A stretch of 64,000 nucleotides of DNA from contig NZ_LMGK01000022.1 of NCBI RefSeq assembly GCF_001427125.1, positions 286,126 to 350,125 of the forward strand. Reading direction: 5' to 3'. The stretch is from Pseudomonas sp. Root562. GTDB lineage: Bacteria > Pseudomonadota > Gammaproteobacteria > Pseudomonadales > Pseudomonadaceae. Under the pieces are notes generated by a model that was not told the origin of the DNA, did not search any database, and was given only the letters and a program-made list of their open reading frames with translations. The translations under genes and the position numbers were made by a program. Position 1 is the stretch's first letter, and each line of letters begins with the position of its first letter. This document shows positions 1-10,270 of this stretch, one piece after another.

Positions 1-816
1 TACGTCGATTACGCGAACAATCCTACGCAACAACTGGCCCGCTGCCTCAGCCAGGGTTTCGTGTTCCAGGGCCATATCAACCGCCATGGCGAACCCCGTG
101 GCGAGCCCAGCGGTCATTTGCCGCCCAGCGCTTTCGTACTGTTCCTGCAGAACCATGACCAGATCGGCAACCGGGCATTCGGCGAGCGCCTGCACCAATT
201 GGCCCATCCCGATGCACTGAAAGCTGCAACCGTATTGCTACTGCTTTCGCCGATGATTCCGCTGATGTTCATGGGCGAGGAATTCGCTGCGCAGCAGCCG
301 TTTCTGTTTTTCACCAGTCATCACGGCGAGTTGGCACAGCTGGTACGTGAAGGAAGGCGCAACGAGTTTGCTGCCTTCAGCGCCTTCGCCGATCCGCATA
401 GACGCGAGCAGATTCCCGATCCCAACGACCCGCAGACCTTCAAAGCGTCACGGCCGAATCTGGCGCACCACCAGACTTCGCCGATGCACGCCTTGTATCG
501 CCAGCTGTTGCAGATCCGCCACCAACAGATCATTCCGCGCCTGCCCGGCACCCAGGCCCTGGATGCCGACGTCCTGGGCGTCGGTGCAGTCAGCGCGTCC
601 TGGCGGTTGGGCGACGGCAGTTTGTTGCACATTGACCTGAACCTAAGCGACACGCCTGTACTCCACACTGCGTCGGCCAGAACTTCGTTGCTGTTTGAAC
701 ACCCGCCCCGGTCCGCCAGTTTGCTCGACCGAGGCACTCTGGCTCCGTATTGCGCGCTTGTCAGCCTCACGGCCGCAGCCCCTTTGCTACCCCCGATGGA
801 GAGCGCCAATGAGTGA
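1..816 (+). CDS. treZ: Malto-oligosyltrehalose trehalohydrolase, C-terminal part (5' end outside window)
   Basis: The frame is open from base 1, so only the last 271 residues are present and the start lies upstream. TreZ is a GH13 enzyme that cuts maltooligosyl-trehalose to release free trehalose. The visible part has the NHDQIGNR segment, which carries the conserved HD pair of the active site, followed by a stretch naming a 'MGEEF' element typical of the end of the TreZ barrel, and then a beta-rich C-terminal domain. The stop overlaps the start of malQ by 8 bp, and treY follows, so the TreZ/TreY pair is in one operon. The neighbours make the TreZ assignment firmer than the fragment alone would. 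Confidence 0.93.
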   Translation, partial: YVDYANNPTQQLARCLSQGFVFQGHINRHGEPRGEPSGHLPPSAFVLFLQNHDQIGNRAFGERLHQLAHPDALKAATVLLLLSPMIPLMFMGEEFAAQQPFLFFTSHHGELAQLVREGRRNEFAAFSAFADPHRREQIPDPNDPQTFKASRPNLAHHQTSPMHALYRQLLQIRHQQIIPRLPGTQALDADVLGVGAVSASWRLGDGSLLHIDLNLSDTPVLHTASARTSLLFEHPPRSASLLDRGTLAPYCALVSLTAAAPLLPPMESANE

Positions 817-2887
817 TGCGCAACTGGAAATCCTTGCAAGCCGGGCGGGCCTGGCAGTCGACTGGATCGACGCCAATGGCCGCCCGCAAAAAGTCGCCCC
901 CGCAGTGCTGCGCAATGTCCTCACCGGTCTTGGTCACCCGGCCGGAAGTGCCCAGGAAATCGACGCCAGCCTGCAAGAGCTGCAACAGGTACAAGACACC
1001 CTGCACCTGCCACCTTTGATGACCGTGGACGTCGGTAGCGGGCTCGACCTGGCCCGCTACTTCCAGCCGGAAACGCCCTGCGAAGTTCACTTGGAAGACG
1101 GCTCCCGCCTGCATCTGAAACTGGATGCCGAGGCGATTCTGCCTGGGTTGATCCCGGTGGGTTATCAGCACGTCACCATCGACGGACAAACCTTTACCCT
1201 GGCCGTGGCCCCTGAGCGCTGTTACAGCGTCGGCGATGCGGTCGACAGTCCGATCCCCCGCGCCTGGGGCCTGAGCGTTCAGTTATATGCCTTGCGACGA
1301 GCCGGCGATGGCGGATTCGGCGATACCCAGGCGCTGGAAGATCTGGCACGGGTCGCCGGTGAGCGCGGCGCCGAGGCCCTGGCGATCAGTCCGCTGCATG
1401 CGATGTTCAGCAACGATACCGAACGCTACAGTCCTTATTCGCCCTCCAGTCGTCTGTTTTTGAACAGTCTGTACTGCGCGCCGGGGAGCATTCTCGGCGA
1501 ACGGGCCATGCGTGCCGCTATCGATGCCACCGGTCTGGGCGCCGAGCTCAAGGATCTTGAGGCGTTGCCGCTGATCGACTGGCCCGCCGCCGCGGCAGCC
1601 AAACACAAACTGTTGCAGGCGCTGTACGAAGGCTTCGTACAAGGCGAGCACCCGTTGCACGCCGACTTCAGCAGTTTCCGCCACGCCGGTGGCGAAGCCC
1701 TGGAAAACCATTGCCGCTTCGAGGCCATCCAGGAGACACGGGCCGCCAATGGAGAAAGCCTCGACTGGCGCCAGTGGCCGGAACAATGGCGCAATCCGCG
1801 CAGCGCCGCGCTGGCTGAGTTCGCTGAGGAGAATGCCGGACGCATCGGTTTCTTCGCCTTTTGCCAGTGGCTGATCACCCGCTGTCTGGAGCGTGCGCAA
1901 GCCGCTGCCCGCAGCAGTGGCATGAGCATCGGCCTGATCGCCGATCTGGCGGTGGGTGCCGATGGCGGTGGCAGCCAGGCCTGGAGTCGTCAGGATGAAT
2001 TGCTCGCCGCCCTGACGGTCGGCGCGCCACCGGACATTCTCAATCGCACGGGCCAAGGCTGGGGGATTTCGGCATTTTCCCCCGAAGGTCTGGTACGCAA
2101 CGGCTTTCGTGCCTTCATCGAAATGTTGCGGGCCAATTTCGCCCACGCCGGCGGACTGCGAATCGACCACGTCATGGGCCTGCAACGTTTATGGGTTATC
2201 CCTAACGGCGCACCGCCTGCCGACGGCGCCTACCTTTACTACCCGATTGACGACTTGCTGCGTCTGCTGACGCTCGAATCCCATCGTCACAAGGCCATCG
2301 TCCTCGGCGAAGACCTGGGCACAGTGCCCGAGGGCCTGCGGGAAAAACTCAGCGCCCGCTCGATGCTGGGCATGCGTGTGTTGCTGTTTGAACAGGACAA
2401 CACCCATTTCAAACCGATCCTCGACTGGCCGGACAATGCCCTGGCGACCACCAGCACCCACGACCTGCCGACCCTCAATGGCTGGTGGCATGGCCGCGAC
2501 ATCGACTGGAATGCCCGCCTCGGCCTGGTCGATGCCAGCGGCGAAATCGAATGGCGTCAACACCGCGAACGCGAGCGCGAAGGCTTGCGCAGGACGCTGA
2601 GCCAGGACCCGCAGAATTTTCGCGAAGAGTCCCACGAGACCGATCAGGTGCTCGATGCCAGCGTGCGCTTCCTCGGCCACACCCGCGCGCCGCTGGTGTT
2701 GCTGCCGCTGGAAGATGCGCTGGGTATAGAACAGCAGGCCAACCTGCCCGGCACCATCGATACCCACCCAAACTGGTCGCGACGCCTGCCCGGTTACAGC
2801 GAAGCGCTGCTCGATAACGCCGACGCAGCCCGGCGTCTGGAACTGCTCGCTTGTGCGCGACTCCAGGCGGCCGAGCGTGACCAATGA
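809..2887 (+). CDS. malQ: 4-alpha-glucanotransferase (amylomaltase)
   Basis: GH77 disproportionating enzyme of 692 residues that moves glucan segments between maltodextrins in the cytoplasm. The three catalytic landmarks of the family are present: RIDH with nucleophile Asp453, EDLG with acid/base Glu501, and THD with Asp552. The ATG at 809 was chosen because a GGAGAG sequence lies 5 bp upstream and the protein then begins MSDAQLEIL; the longer open frame from 695 only runs through the end of treZ. It overlaps treZ by 8 bp and treY by 4 bp (ATGA), so translation is probably coupled. It likely feeds longer chains to TreY from short maltodextrins. Confidence 0.95.
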   Translation: MSDAQLEILASRAGLAVDWIDANGRPQKVAPAVLRNVLTGLGHPAGSAQEIDASLQELQQVQDTLHLPPLMTVDVGSGLDLARYFQPETPCEVHLEDGSRLHLKLDAEAILPGLIPVGYQHVTIDGQTFTLAVAPERCYSVGDAVDSPIPRAWGLSVQLYALRRAGDGGFGDTQALEDLARVAGERGAEALAISPLHAMFSNDTERYSPYSPSSRLFLNSLYCAPGSILGERAMRAAIDATGLGAELKDLEALPLIDWPAAAAAKHKLLQALYEGFVQGEHPLHADFSSFRHAGGEALENHCRFEAIQETRAANGESLDWRQWPEQWRNPRSAALAEFAEENAGRIGFFAFCQWLITRCLERAQAAARSSGMSIGLIADLAVGADGGGSQAWSRQDELLAALTVGAPPDILNRTGQGWGISAFSPEGLVRNGFRAFIEMLRANFAHAGGLRIDHVMGLQRLWVIPNGAPPADGAYLYYPIDDLLRLLTLESHRHKAIVLGEDLGTVPEGLREKLSARSMLGMRVLLFEQDNTHFKPILDWPDNALATTSTHDLPTLNGWWHGRDIDWNARLGLVDASGEIEWRQHREREREGLRRTLSQDPQNFREESHETDQVLDASVRFLGHTRAPLVLLPLEDALGIEQQANLPGTIDTHPNWSRRLPGYSEALLDNADAARRLELLACARLQAAERDQ

Positions 2888-5658
2888 ATCAAGTGACGAC
2901 GCTGCCCTTGCGGGCAACCCTGCGACTGCAATTCCATAAAGGCTTCACCCTGGACGATGCCGTGCCACTGGTGCCGTACTTCGCCCGCCTCGGGATCAGT
3001 CATGTGTATGCCTCGCCCTTGTTGAAAGCCCGCGCCGGCTCCATGCACGGCTACGACGTGGTCGACCCGACTTCGGTCAACCCGGAACTCGGCGGTGAGG
3101 CCGCATTGCGGCGCCTGGTCGACGCATTGCGCGGGCAAGGCATGGGGCTGATCCTCGACATCGTATCCAACCACATGGCTGTGGGGGGTTGCGACAACCC
3201 CTGGTGGCTGGATTTGCTGGAATGGGGACGCTTGAGCCCGTACGGCGAGTTCTTCGATATCCAATGGCACTCGCCCGATCCGTTGATGGAAGGCCAACTG
3301 CTGGTGCCATTTCTCGGCAGCGATTATGGCGTGGCCCTGCAGGACGGCACACTGCCCCTGCGCTTCGATGCGCAGAACGGTGCCTTTCATGTCGAGCATT
3401 ACGACCACCACTTTCCGATTTGCCCGATGCATTACGGCGAACTGCTCAAGTCGGACAACGAGCTGCTCAAACAGCTGGCGGACCACTTCAGCACCTTGAG
3501 CTATCAGACTGACGCCCACAGTCTGGCGGGTCCATTGAAGGATCAATTGCGCGAACTGGCCAGCGACCCCGCGATTCTGCAAGCCATCGAGCACAACCTC
3601 AAAGCCTACGATTCGCTGACCCCTGAAGGCTTCCAACGCTTGCACGATCTGCTGGAACGGCAGAGTTATCGCCTCGCCAGTTGGCGTACCGCCGCAGACG
3701 ACATCAACTGGCGGCGTTTTTTCGATGTCAATGAGTTGGGTGGTTTGCGGGTGGAGCGTCCAGCGGTGTTCGAGGCGACCCACGCGAAGATTTTCCAATT
3801 GGTGGCTGAAGGGCTGATCGACGGTTTGCGCATCGATCACATTGACGGTCTGGCCGACCCGCGCGGCTACTGCCGCAAACTGCGGCGGCGGGTCGACAGC
3901 CTGTCAGCGAGCCGCCACTTGCCGATCTACGTCGAGAAGATCCTTGGCGACGGTGAAACCTTGCGCCGTGATTGGTGGGTGGATGGCACCACCGGCTATG
4001 AATTCATGAATCAGTTGTCACTGCTGCAACACGATCCCGACGGGCAAACCACCTTGGGTGAAGTCTGGCACCGCTACAGCGAACGCCCGGCCGACTTCCG
4101 CCAGGAAGCACAACTGGCCCGTCAGCAGATTCTCAACGGTTCACTGGCCGGCGATTTCGAAAGCGTGGCCCAGGCCCTGCTGCAAGTGGCCCGCGATGAC
4201 CTCATGACCCGCGATTTGACGCTGGGCGCGATCCGTCGCGCCTTGCAGGAACTGATCGTGCATTTTTCGGTGTACCGCACTTATATCAGCGCCCTTGGGC
4301 GGTCAGCCCAGGACGAGGTGTTTTTCCAGCAGGCCATGGACGGTGCCCGCCAAACCCTGGGCGAAGCCGACTGGCCGGTGCTCGATTGCCTGGCTAAATG
4401 GTTGGGCGGTGAAACCTGGCGCGAACGCCCCGCCGGCCGCCTGCGCAAGCGCCTCAAGCATGCTTGCGTACGTTTCCAGCAGCTGACTTCACCCGCCGCC
4501 GCGAAGGCCGTGGAAGACACGGCGTTCTATCGCTCCGCGGTGTTGCTGTCACGCAATGACGTCGGTTTCAACACCGAGCAATTCAGTGCGCCGGTGGCTG
4601 ACTTCCATGAGGCCTGCCTCAAGCGCTTACAACTGTTTCCCGACAACCTGCTCGCCACCGCGACCCACGACCACAAGCGCGGTGAAGATACGCGCGCGCG
4701 CCTGGCGATCTTGAGTGAGCGCAGTAAATGGTACGTCGAACAGATCGGCCTGTGGCGCGCCCTCGCCCGGCCACTGCGCGACGATGACCAGATGCCGTCT
4801 GCCGGTGACGAGTTGATTCTTTATCAGGCACTGCTTGGCAGTTGGCCGCTCGATTTGCAGGCCGATGACCCATCGGCGCTTGAAGCCTACGCCGCGCGTG
4901 TCAGCCAATGGCAACGCAAAGCCCTGCGCGAAGCCAAGTTGCAAAGTAGCTGGAGTGCACCAAACGATGCTTACGAACAAGCCAGCGAAAACTTCACCCG
5001 GCGCCTGCTGCTGAGCCCGGAGGGTGACCTGCTGCGCAGCGCCCTTGGCAAGGTGGCACGTACCATCGCCGTGCCCGGCGCCCTCAATGGATTGGCGCAA
5101 ACCTTGCTGCGCATGACCGTGCCTGGGGTGCCGGATCTCTATCAGGGCGACGAGTTCTGGGACTTCAGCCTGGTCGATCCGGACAACCGTCGCCCGGTGG
5201 ATTACGCCAGTCGCCAACAGGCCTTGTCGCAACCATTGGATCTGCCTGATCTGTTGCAACACTGGCATGACGGGCGCATCAAGCAAGCCTTGATCGCACA
5301 GACCCTGAACCTGCGTGCCGAGCATGCCGAACTGTTTCGCCACGGCACCTACCAGGCACTCGATGTCATCGGCAACCAGGCACATAGGGTGCTTGGGTTT
5401 GTTCGCCAATGGGAGGGAAAACGCGCCATCGTCATCGTGCCAATCCGCTGTGCGCCGCTGCTGGAAAACAGTGCCGTACCGCACGTGGATGCGCCGCAGT
5501 GGGGCGATACCCGCATCAGTCTGCCGTTCACTACCGCTGAGGAAAATCTGAAGGGACTTTTTTCTGGCGTCGCAGTCACAAAAAACAGGGAGCTGATGAT
5601 CAGCGCCGCGCTGGGGGATTTCCCGGTCAATCTCTTTATCCAAACTACCGACACTTGA
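2884..5658 (+). CDS. treY: Malto-oligosyltrehalose synthase
   Basis: GH13 enzyme of 924 residues that isomerises the reducing-end alpha-1,4 bond of maltodextrins to the alpha,alpha-1,1 bond of trehalose. The N-terminal ISHVYASPLLKA segment is typical of TreY. Catalytic residues can be placed: RIDH nucleophile Asp318, YVEKI with Glu351, and THDHKR with Asp596. The length matches the family. The start overlaps the malQ stop as ATGA. With TreZ it makes trehalose from glycogen-type glucan without ATP cost. Confidence 0.96.
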   Translation: MNQVTTLPLRATLRLQFHKGFTLDDAVPLVPYFARLGISHVYASPLLKARAGSMHGYDVVDPTSVNPELGGEAALRRLVDALRGQGMGLILDIVSNHMAVGGCDNPWWLDLLEWGRLSPYGEFFDIQWHSPDPLMEGQLLVPFLGSDYGVALQDGTLPLRFDAQNGAFHVEHYDHHFPICPMHYGELLKSDNELLKQLADHFSTLSYQTDAHSLAGPLKDQLRELASDPAILQAIEHNLKAYDSLTPEGFQRLHDLLERQSYRLASWRTAADDINWRRFFDVNELGGLRVERPAVFEATHAKIFQLVAEGLIDGLRIDHIDGLADPRGYCRKLRRRVDSLSASRHLPIYVEKILGDGETLRRDWWVDGTTGYEFMNQLSLLQHDPDGQTTLGEVWHRYSERPADFRQEAQLARQQILNGSLAGDFESVAQALLQVARDDLMTRDLTLGAIRRALQELIVHFSVYRTYISALGRSAQDEVFFQQAMDGARQTLGEADWPVLDCLAKWLGGETWRERPAGRLRKRLKHACVRFQQLTSPAAAKAVEDTAFYRSAVLLSRNDVGFNTEQFSAPVADFHEACLKRLQLFPDNLLATATHDHKRGEDTRARLAILSERSKWYVEQIGLWRALARPLRDDDQMPSAGDELILYQALLGSWPLDLQADDPSALEAYAARVSQWQRKALREAKLQSSWSAPNDAYEQASENFTRRLLLSPEGDLLRSALGKVARTIAVPGALNGLAQTLLRMTVPGVPDLYQGDEFWDFSLVDPDNRRPVDYASRQQALSQPLDLPDLLQHWHDGRIKQALIAQTLNLRAEHAELFRHGTYQALDVIGNQAHRVLGFVRQWEGKRAIVIVPIRCAPLLENSAVPHVDAPQWGDTRISLPFTTAEENLKGLFSGVAVTKNRELMISAALGDFPVNLFIQTTDT

Positions 5659-5679
5659 GTTCAGTGCAGGAGCATAGCG

Positions 5680-6000
5680 ATGAGTACCGACGATAAACGC
5701 ATCCGCGAGTTTGCCTATCAGATCTGGGAGTCAGAAGGAAAGCCTGAAGGCCAGGAAGCCCGGCACTGGGAAATGGCTCGCAAGTTGGCCGAGGCCGAAG
5801 CCCTTGCGCCGAAAAAGCCGGCAAAGGCGCCGGCGAGCAAATCCACCGTCAGCAAGACGGCCAATGGCAAGGCTGGCGAGGTCAAGGTGACGGCGCCCAA
5901 GGCCAAAACCAAACCGGCTGCGGCGTCGTCCGTCATTCCTCCCGGGGAAAAAGCCGCCGAGAAAAAGCCTCGCGCAGCACGAAAACCGCCTGCGGTCTGA
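5680..6000 (+). CDS. DUF2934 protein with Lys/Ala/Pro-rich tail
   Basis: A 106-residue protein. Residues 1-45 match the DUF2934 pattern (RIREFAYQIWESEGKPEG, then HWEMARKLAEAE), a short helical domain of unknown function. The rest is a low-complexity basic tail made of repeated K/A/P units resembling AlgP or histone-H1-like tails. GGAG lies about 10 bp before the ATG. It sits 21 bp after treY and 105 bp before glgX, a position DUF2934 genes often hold in Pseudomonas glucan loci. Its role is unknown; the tail suggests binding to nucleic acid or another polyanion. Confidence 0.85.
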   Translation: MSTDDKRIREFAYQIWESEGKPEGQEARHWEMARKLAEAEALAPKKPAKAPASKSTVSKTANGKAGEVKVTAPKAKTKPAAASSVIPPGEKAAEKKPRAARKPPAV

Positions 6001-6019
6001 CGTTTCCGCTGTTGCCCTG

Positions 6020-6067
6020 AATGAACATGTGGCGAGCCTGCTCGTCACAACGGGCTCACTCGCCCGC
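6020..6067. repeat. Degenerate REP-like sequence between the DUF2934 gene and glgX
   Basis: The core GGCGAGCCTGCTCG is followed at short distance by the partly complementary GGGCTCACTCGCC. This looks like an eroded Pseudomonas REP pair. It fills most of the 105-bp gap before glgX. Confidence 0.4.
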
Positions 6068-6105
6068 AAAAAACACGCCGATTTCCCTCCATTGCAGGAG
6101 CATTT

Positions 6106-8265
<2,160 letters not shown>

Positions 8266-8294
8266 ACAATTTGCAACGTACCGGTCAGCTAAAA

Positions 8295-8389
8295 AAATGC
8301 CGCTGAAGGGCCTCGGACGCGACGAATAACGTTACATGAGCAATACTCGGTGCGCGGCATTTCAGGGTTCGTAATGCCGCGATCGTTAT
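8295..8389 (+). other. Inverted repeats with competing pairings upstream of the deacetylase gene
   Basis: CGCGGCATT (8353-8361) pairs perfectly with AATGCCGCG (8373-8381). The same left arm can instead pair with the upstream AAATGCCGC (8295-8303 with 8354-8362). ATAACG (8326-8331) and CGTTAT (8384-8389) can enclose the second hairpin. No U-tract follows, so a simple terminator is not supported. Regulatory function is inference. Confidence 0.35.
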
Positions 8390-8474
8390 CAATCCGCCCT
8401 CACGGGTCTGCCGTGCTTGCCTGTCGCCAGCATCGCGCACGACTGAAGGCGACATGAAACAAGGACGTAATCCC

Positions 8475-9233
8475 ATGAAACCTGTTTCCATCAACGAAAG
8501 CAGCCTGCCAGCACAGATCTGGAACAGCGCCCTGCAACTGGACAACGTTCCGGTCATCAGCACCCAATCCCTGGTCCCGCCCGGCGCCCGCGTGGTGGTA
8601 ATTGCCCCACATCCCGGCGACGAAGTGGTGACCTGCGGCGGTCTATTGCAACTGCTCAGCAATATGGGCCATCCCTTGCAATTGATCTCGGTTACCGACG
8701 GCAGTGCCAGTCACCCGGGGTCGCAGCAGTGGTCGGAAAAACGCCTGAGTGTGTTCCGCGCCCAGGAAAGTGTCGAAGCCCTGCGCCGGCTCGGCTTGCC
8801 GATGCACAGCCTGAAATGGATTCGCGGCGGCTTCACCGACAACGCCCTGGCCGAGCACGAACTGGAGTTGACCCGTTTCATCGCCCGTTACCTGCGCCCC
8901 GGCGACGTGGTGTTCAGCACCTGGGCCGCGGACGGCAACAGCGACCATGACGCCGTGGGCCGAGCCAGCGCCCAGGCGTCGGCGATCGCCGGCGCGACGT
9001 TCAACGAAGTACCCGTCTGGGCGTGGCACTGGCCAGCGCGGGATCGCGAACTGATCCCGTGGCATCGCGCTCGCAAACTGCGTCTGGACACCTGGACGGT
9101 TGCGCGTAAAAGCCACGCCACCCACGCTTACGCCAGCCAACTGGACGGCGAGCCCGCCATCGGCATCGCTCCGCCCTTGCCCCGCGTGCTGCTGGAGCGA
9201 ATGCGCTTGCCCTATGAAATCGTCTTTGTCTGA
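8475..9233 (+). CDS. PIG-L (LmbE-like) family deacetylase
   Basis: A 252-residue member of the PIG-L/LmbE metal-dependent deacetylase family, which removes N-acetyl groups from sugars such as GlcNAc-linked lipids or thiol precursors. The metal-binding signature usually read as HPDDE appears here as APHPGDEV, near residue 45; the later SDHDAVG segment supplies the second conserved histidine. Asp replaced by Gly in the first motif is worth noting, since the first Asp is the expected catalytic base. AAGGA lies 9 bp before the ATG at 8475, which is preferred to the in-frame ATG at 8454. It is grouped with the glucan genes and the following endonuclease/exonuclease/phosphatase gene; the substrate is unknown. 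Confidence 0.82.
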   Translation: MKPVSINESSLPAQIWNSALQLDNVPVISTQSLVPPGARVVVIAPHPGDEVVTCGGLLQLLSNMGHPLQLISVTDGSASHPGSQQWSEKRLSVFRAQESVEALRRLGLPMHSLKWIRGGFTDNALAEHELELTRFIARYLRPGDVVFSTWAADGNSDHDAVGRASAQASAIAGATFNEVPVWAWHWPARDRELIPWHRARKLRLDTWTVARKSHATHAYASQLDGEPAIGIAPPLPRVLLERMRLPYEIVFV

Positions 9234-9347
9234 ACGGATCATCCCGTGGCAAGACTTTACGGGTATCGATCCTGCAATCGCTCAAACTGAACTGCCCGGC
9301 GGTGCATCAGTCGCATACATATGCCACACGGATTCAGAGGAGTGATC

Positions 9348-10148
9348 GTGACCACCCATTCCAAGTCGCAGACGGCCGAATCGGTGCCGTTGACCAGTCC
9401 CCCGGCCATTCATCGCTTGCGTGTATTGACGGTCAACACGCACAAAGGCTTCACCGCCCTCAACCGCCGCTTCATCCTGCCGGAACTGCGAGAGGCGGTA
9501 CGCAGTACTTCGGCGGACCTGGTGTTTCTCCAGGAAGTCGTCGGCGAGCATGACGGCCATTCCACCCGTTACCACAATTGGCCACAGACCTCGCAATACG
9601 AGTTTCTCGCGGACAGCATGTGGAGCGATTTCGCCTACGGTCGCAACGCGGTCTACCCCGATGGCCACCACGGCAACGCCCTGTTGTCGAAGTACCCGAT
9701 TCGCGAATACCGCAACCTCGACGTTTCCATCACCGGTCCGGAACGTCGCGGCTTGCTGCACTGCGTGCTCGATGTGCCCGGCCACGCTGAAGTCCACGCG
9801 ATCTGCGTGCATCTGAGTCTTCTGGAAAGCCATCGTCAGTTGCAGTTGCAGTTGCTTTGCCAATTGCTTGAATCGTTGCCAGACAAGGCTCCGGTGATCA
9901 TCGCTGGCGATTTCAACGACTGGCAATTGCAAGGCAACGCCGCCCTCGCCCGCCGCGACTATCTGCACGAAGCCTTCGAGCGGCACCACGGCCGCCCGGC
10001 CAAGACCTACCCGGCACGTTTCCCTCTGCTGCGGCTGGACCGTATCTATCTGCGCAATGCCAGCAGCCACGACCCGAAAATTCTCGGCAGCAAGCCCTGG
10101 ACGCATCTGTCAGACCATTTACCGCTGGCGGTGGAAGTCCACTTGTGA
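9348..10148 (+). CDS. Endonuclease/exonuclease/phosphatase family protein
   Basis: A 266-residue EEP-superfamily phosphodiesterase. Visible motifs are TVNTHKGF (Asn for metal binding), FLQEVVG (catalytic Glu), GNALLSKYPI, AGDFNDW, and the C-terminal LSDHLPL (catalytic Asp-His). No signal peptide is seen. The GTG at 9348 was chosen because GAGGAG lies 5 bp upstream; an in-frame ATG at 9321 has no ribosome site. In many Pseudomonas genomes such a gene sits beside a cardiolipin-synthase-like gene, but none follows here. The substrate could be nucleic acid or phospholipid. Confidence 0.85.
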   Translation: MTTHSKSQTAESVPLTSPPAIHRLRVLTVNTHKGFTALNRRFILPELREAVRSTSADLVFLQEVVGEHDGHSTRYHNWPQTSQYEFLADSMWSDFAYGRNAVYPDGHHGNALLSKYPIREYRNLDVSITGPERRGLLHCVLDVPGHAEVHAICVHLSLLESHRQLQLQLLCQLLESLPDKAPVIIAGDFNDWQLQGNAALARRDYLHEAFERHHGRPAKTYPARFPLLRLDRIYLRNASSHDPKILGSKPWTHLSDHLPLAVEVHL

Positions 10149-10270
10149 CCCGCTGATGTGTTCCTCGAGGGTTGAATCATTCGTCCGACCTGTCATTTGT
10201 GACAGTAGCCGTGCGCTCAGGCGGCTGTTACGGTCGTGTCGTCCGGATTCATTCGATGCGAGGGATTTGC

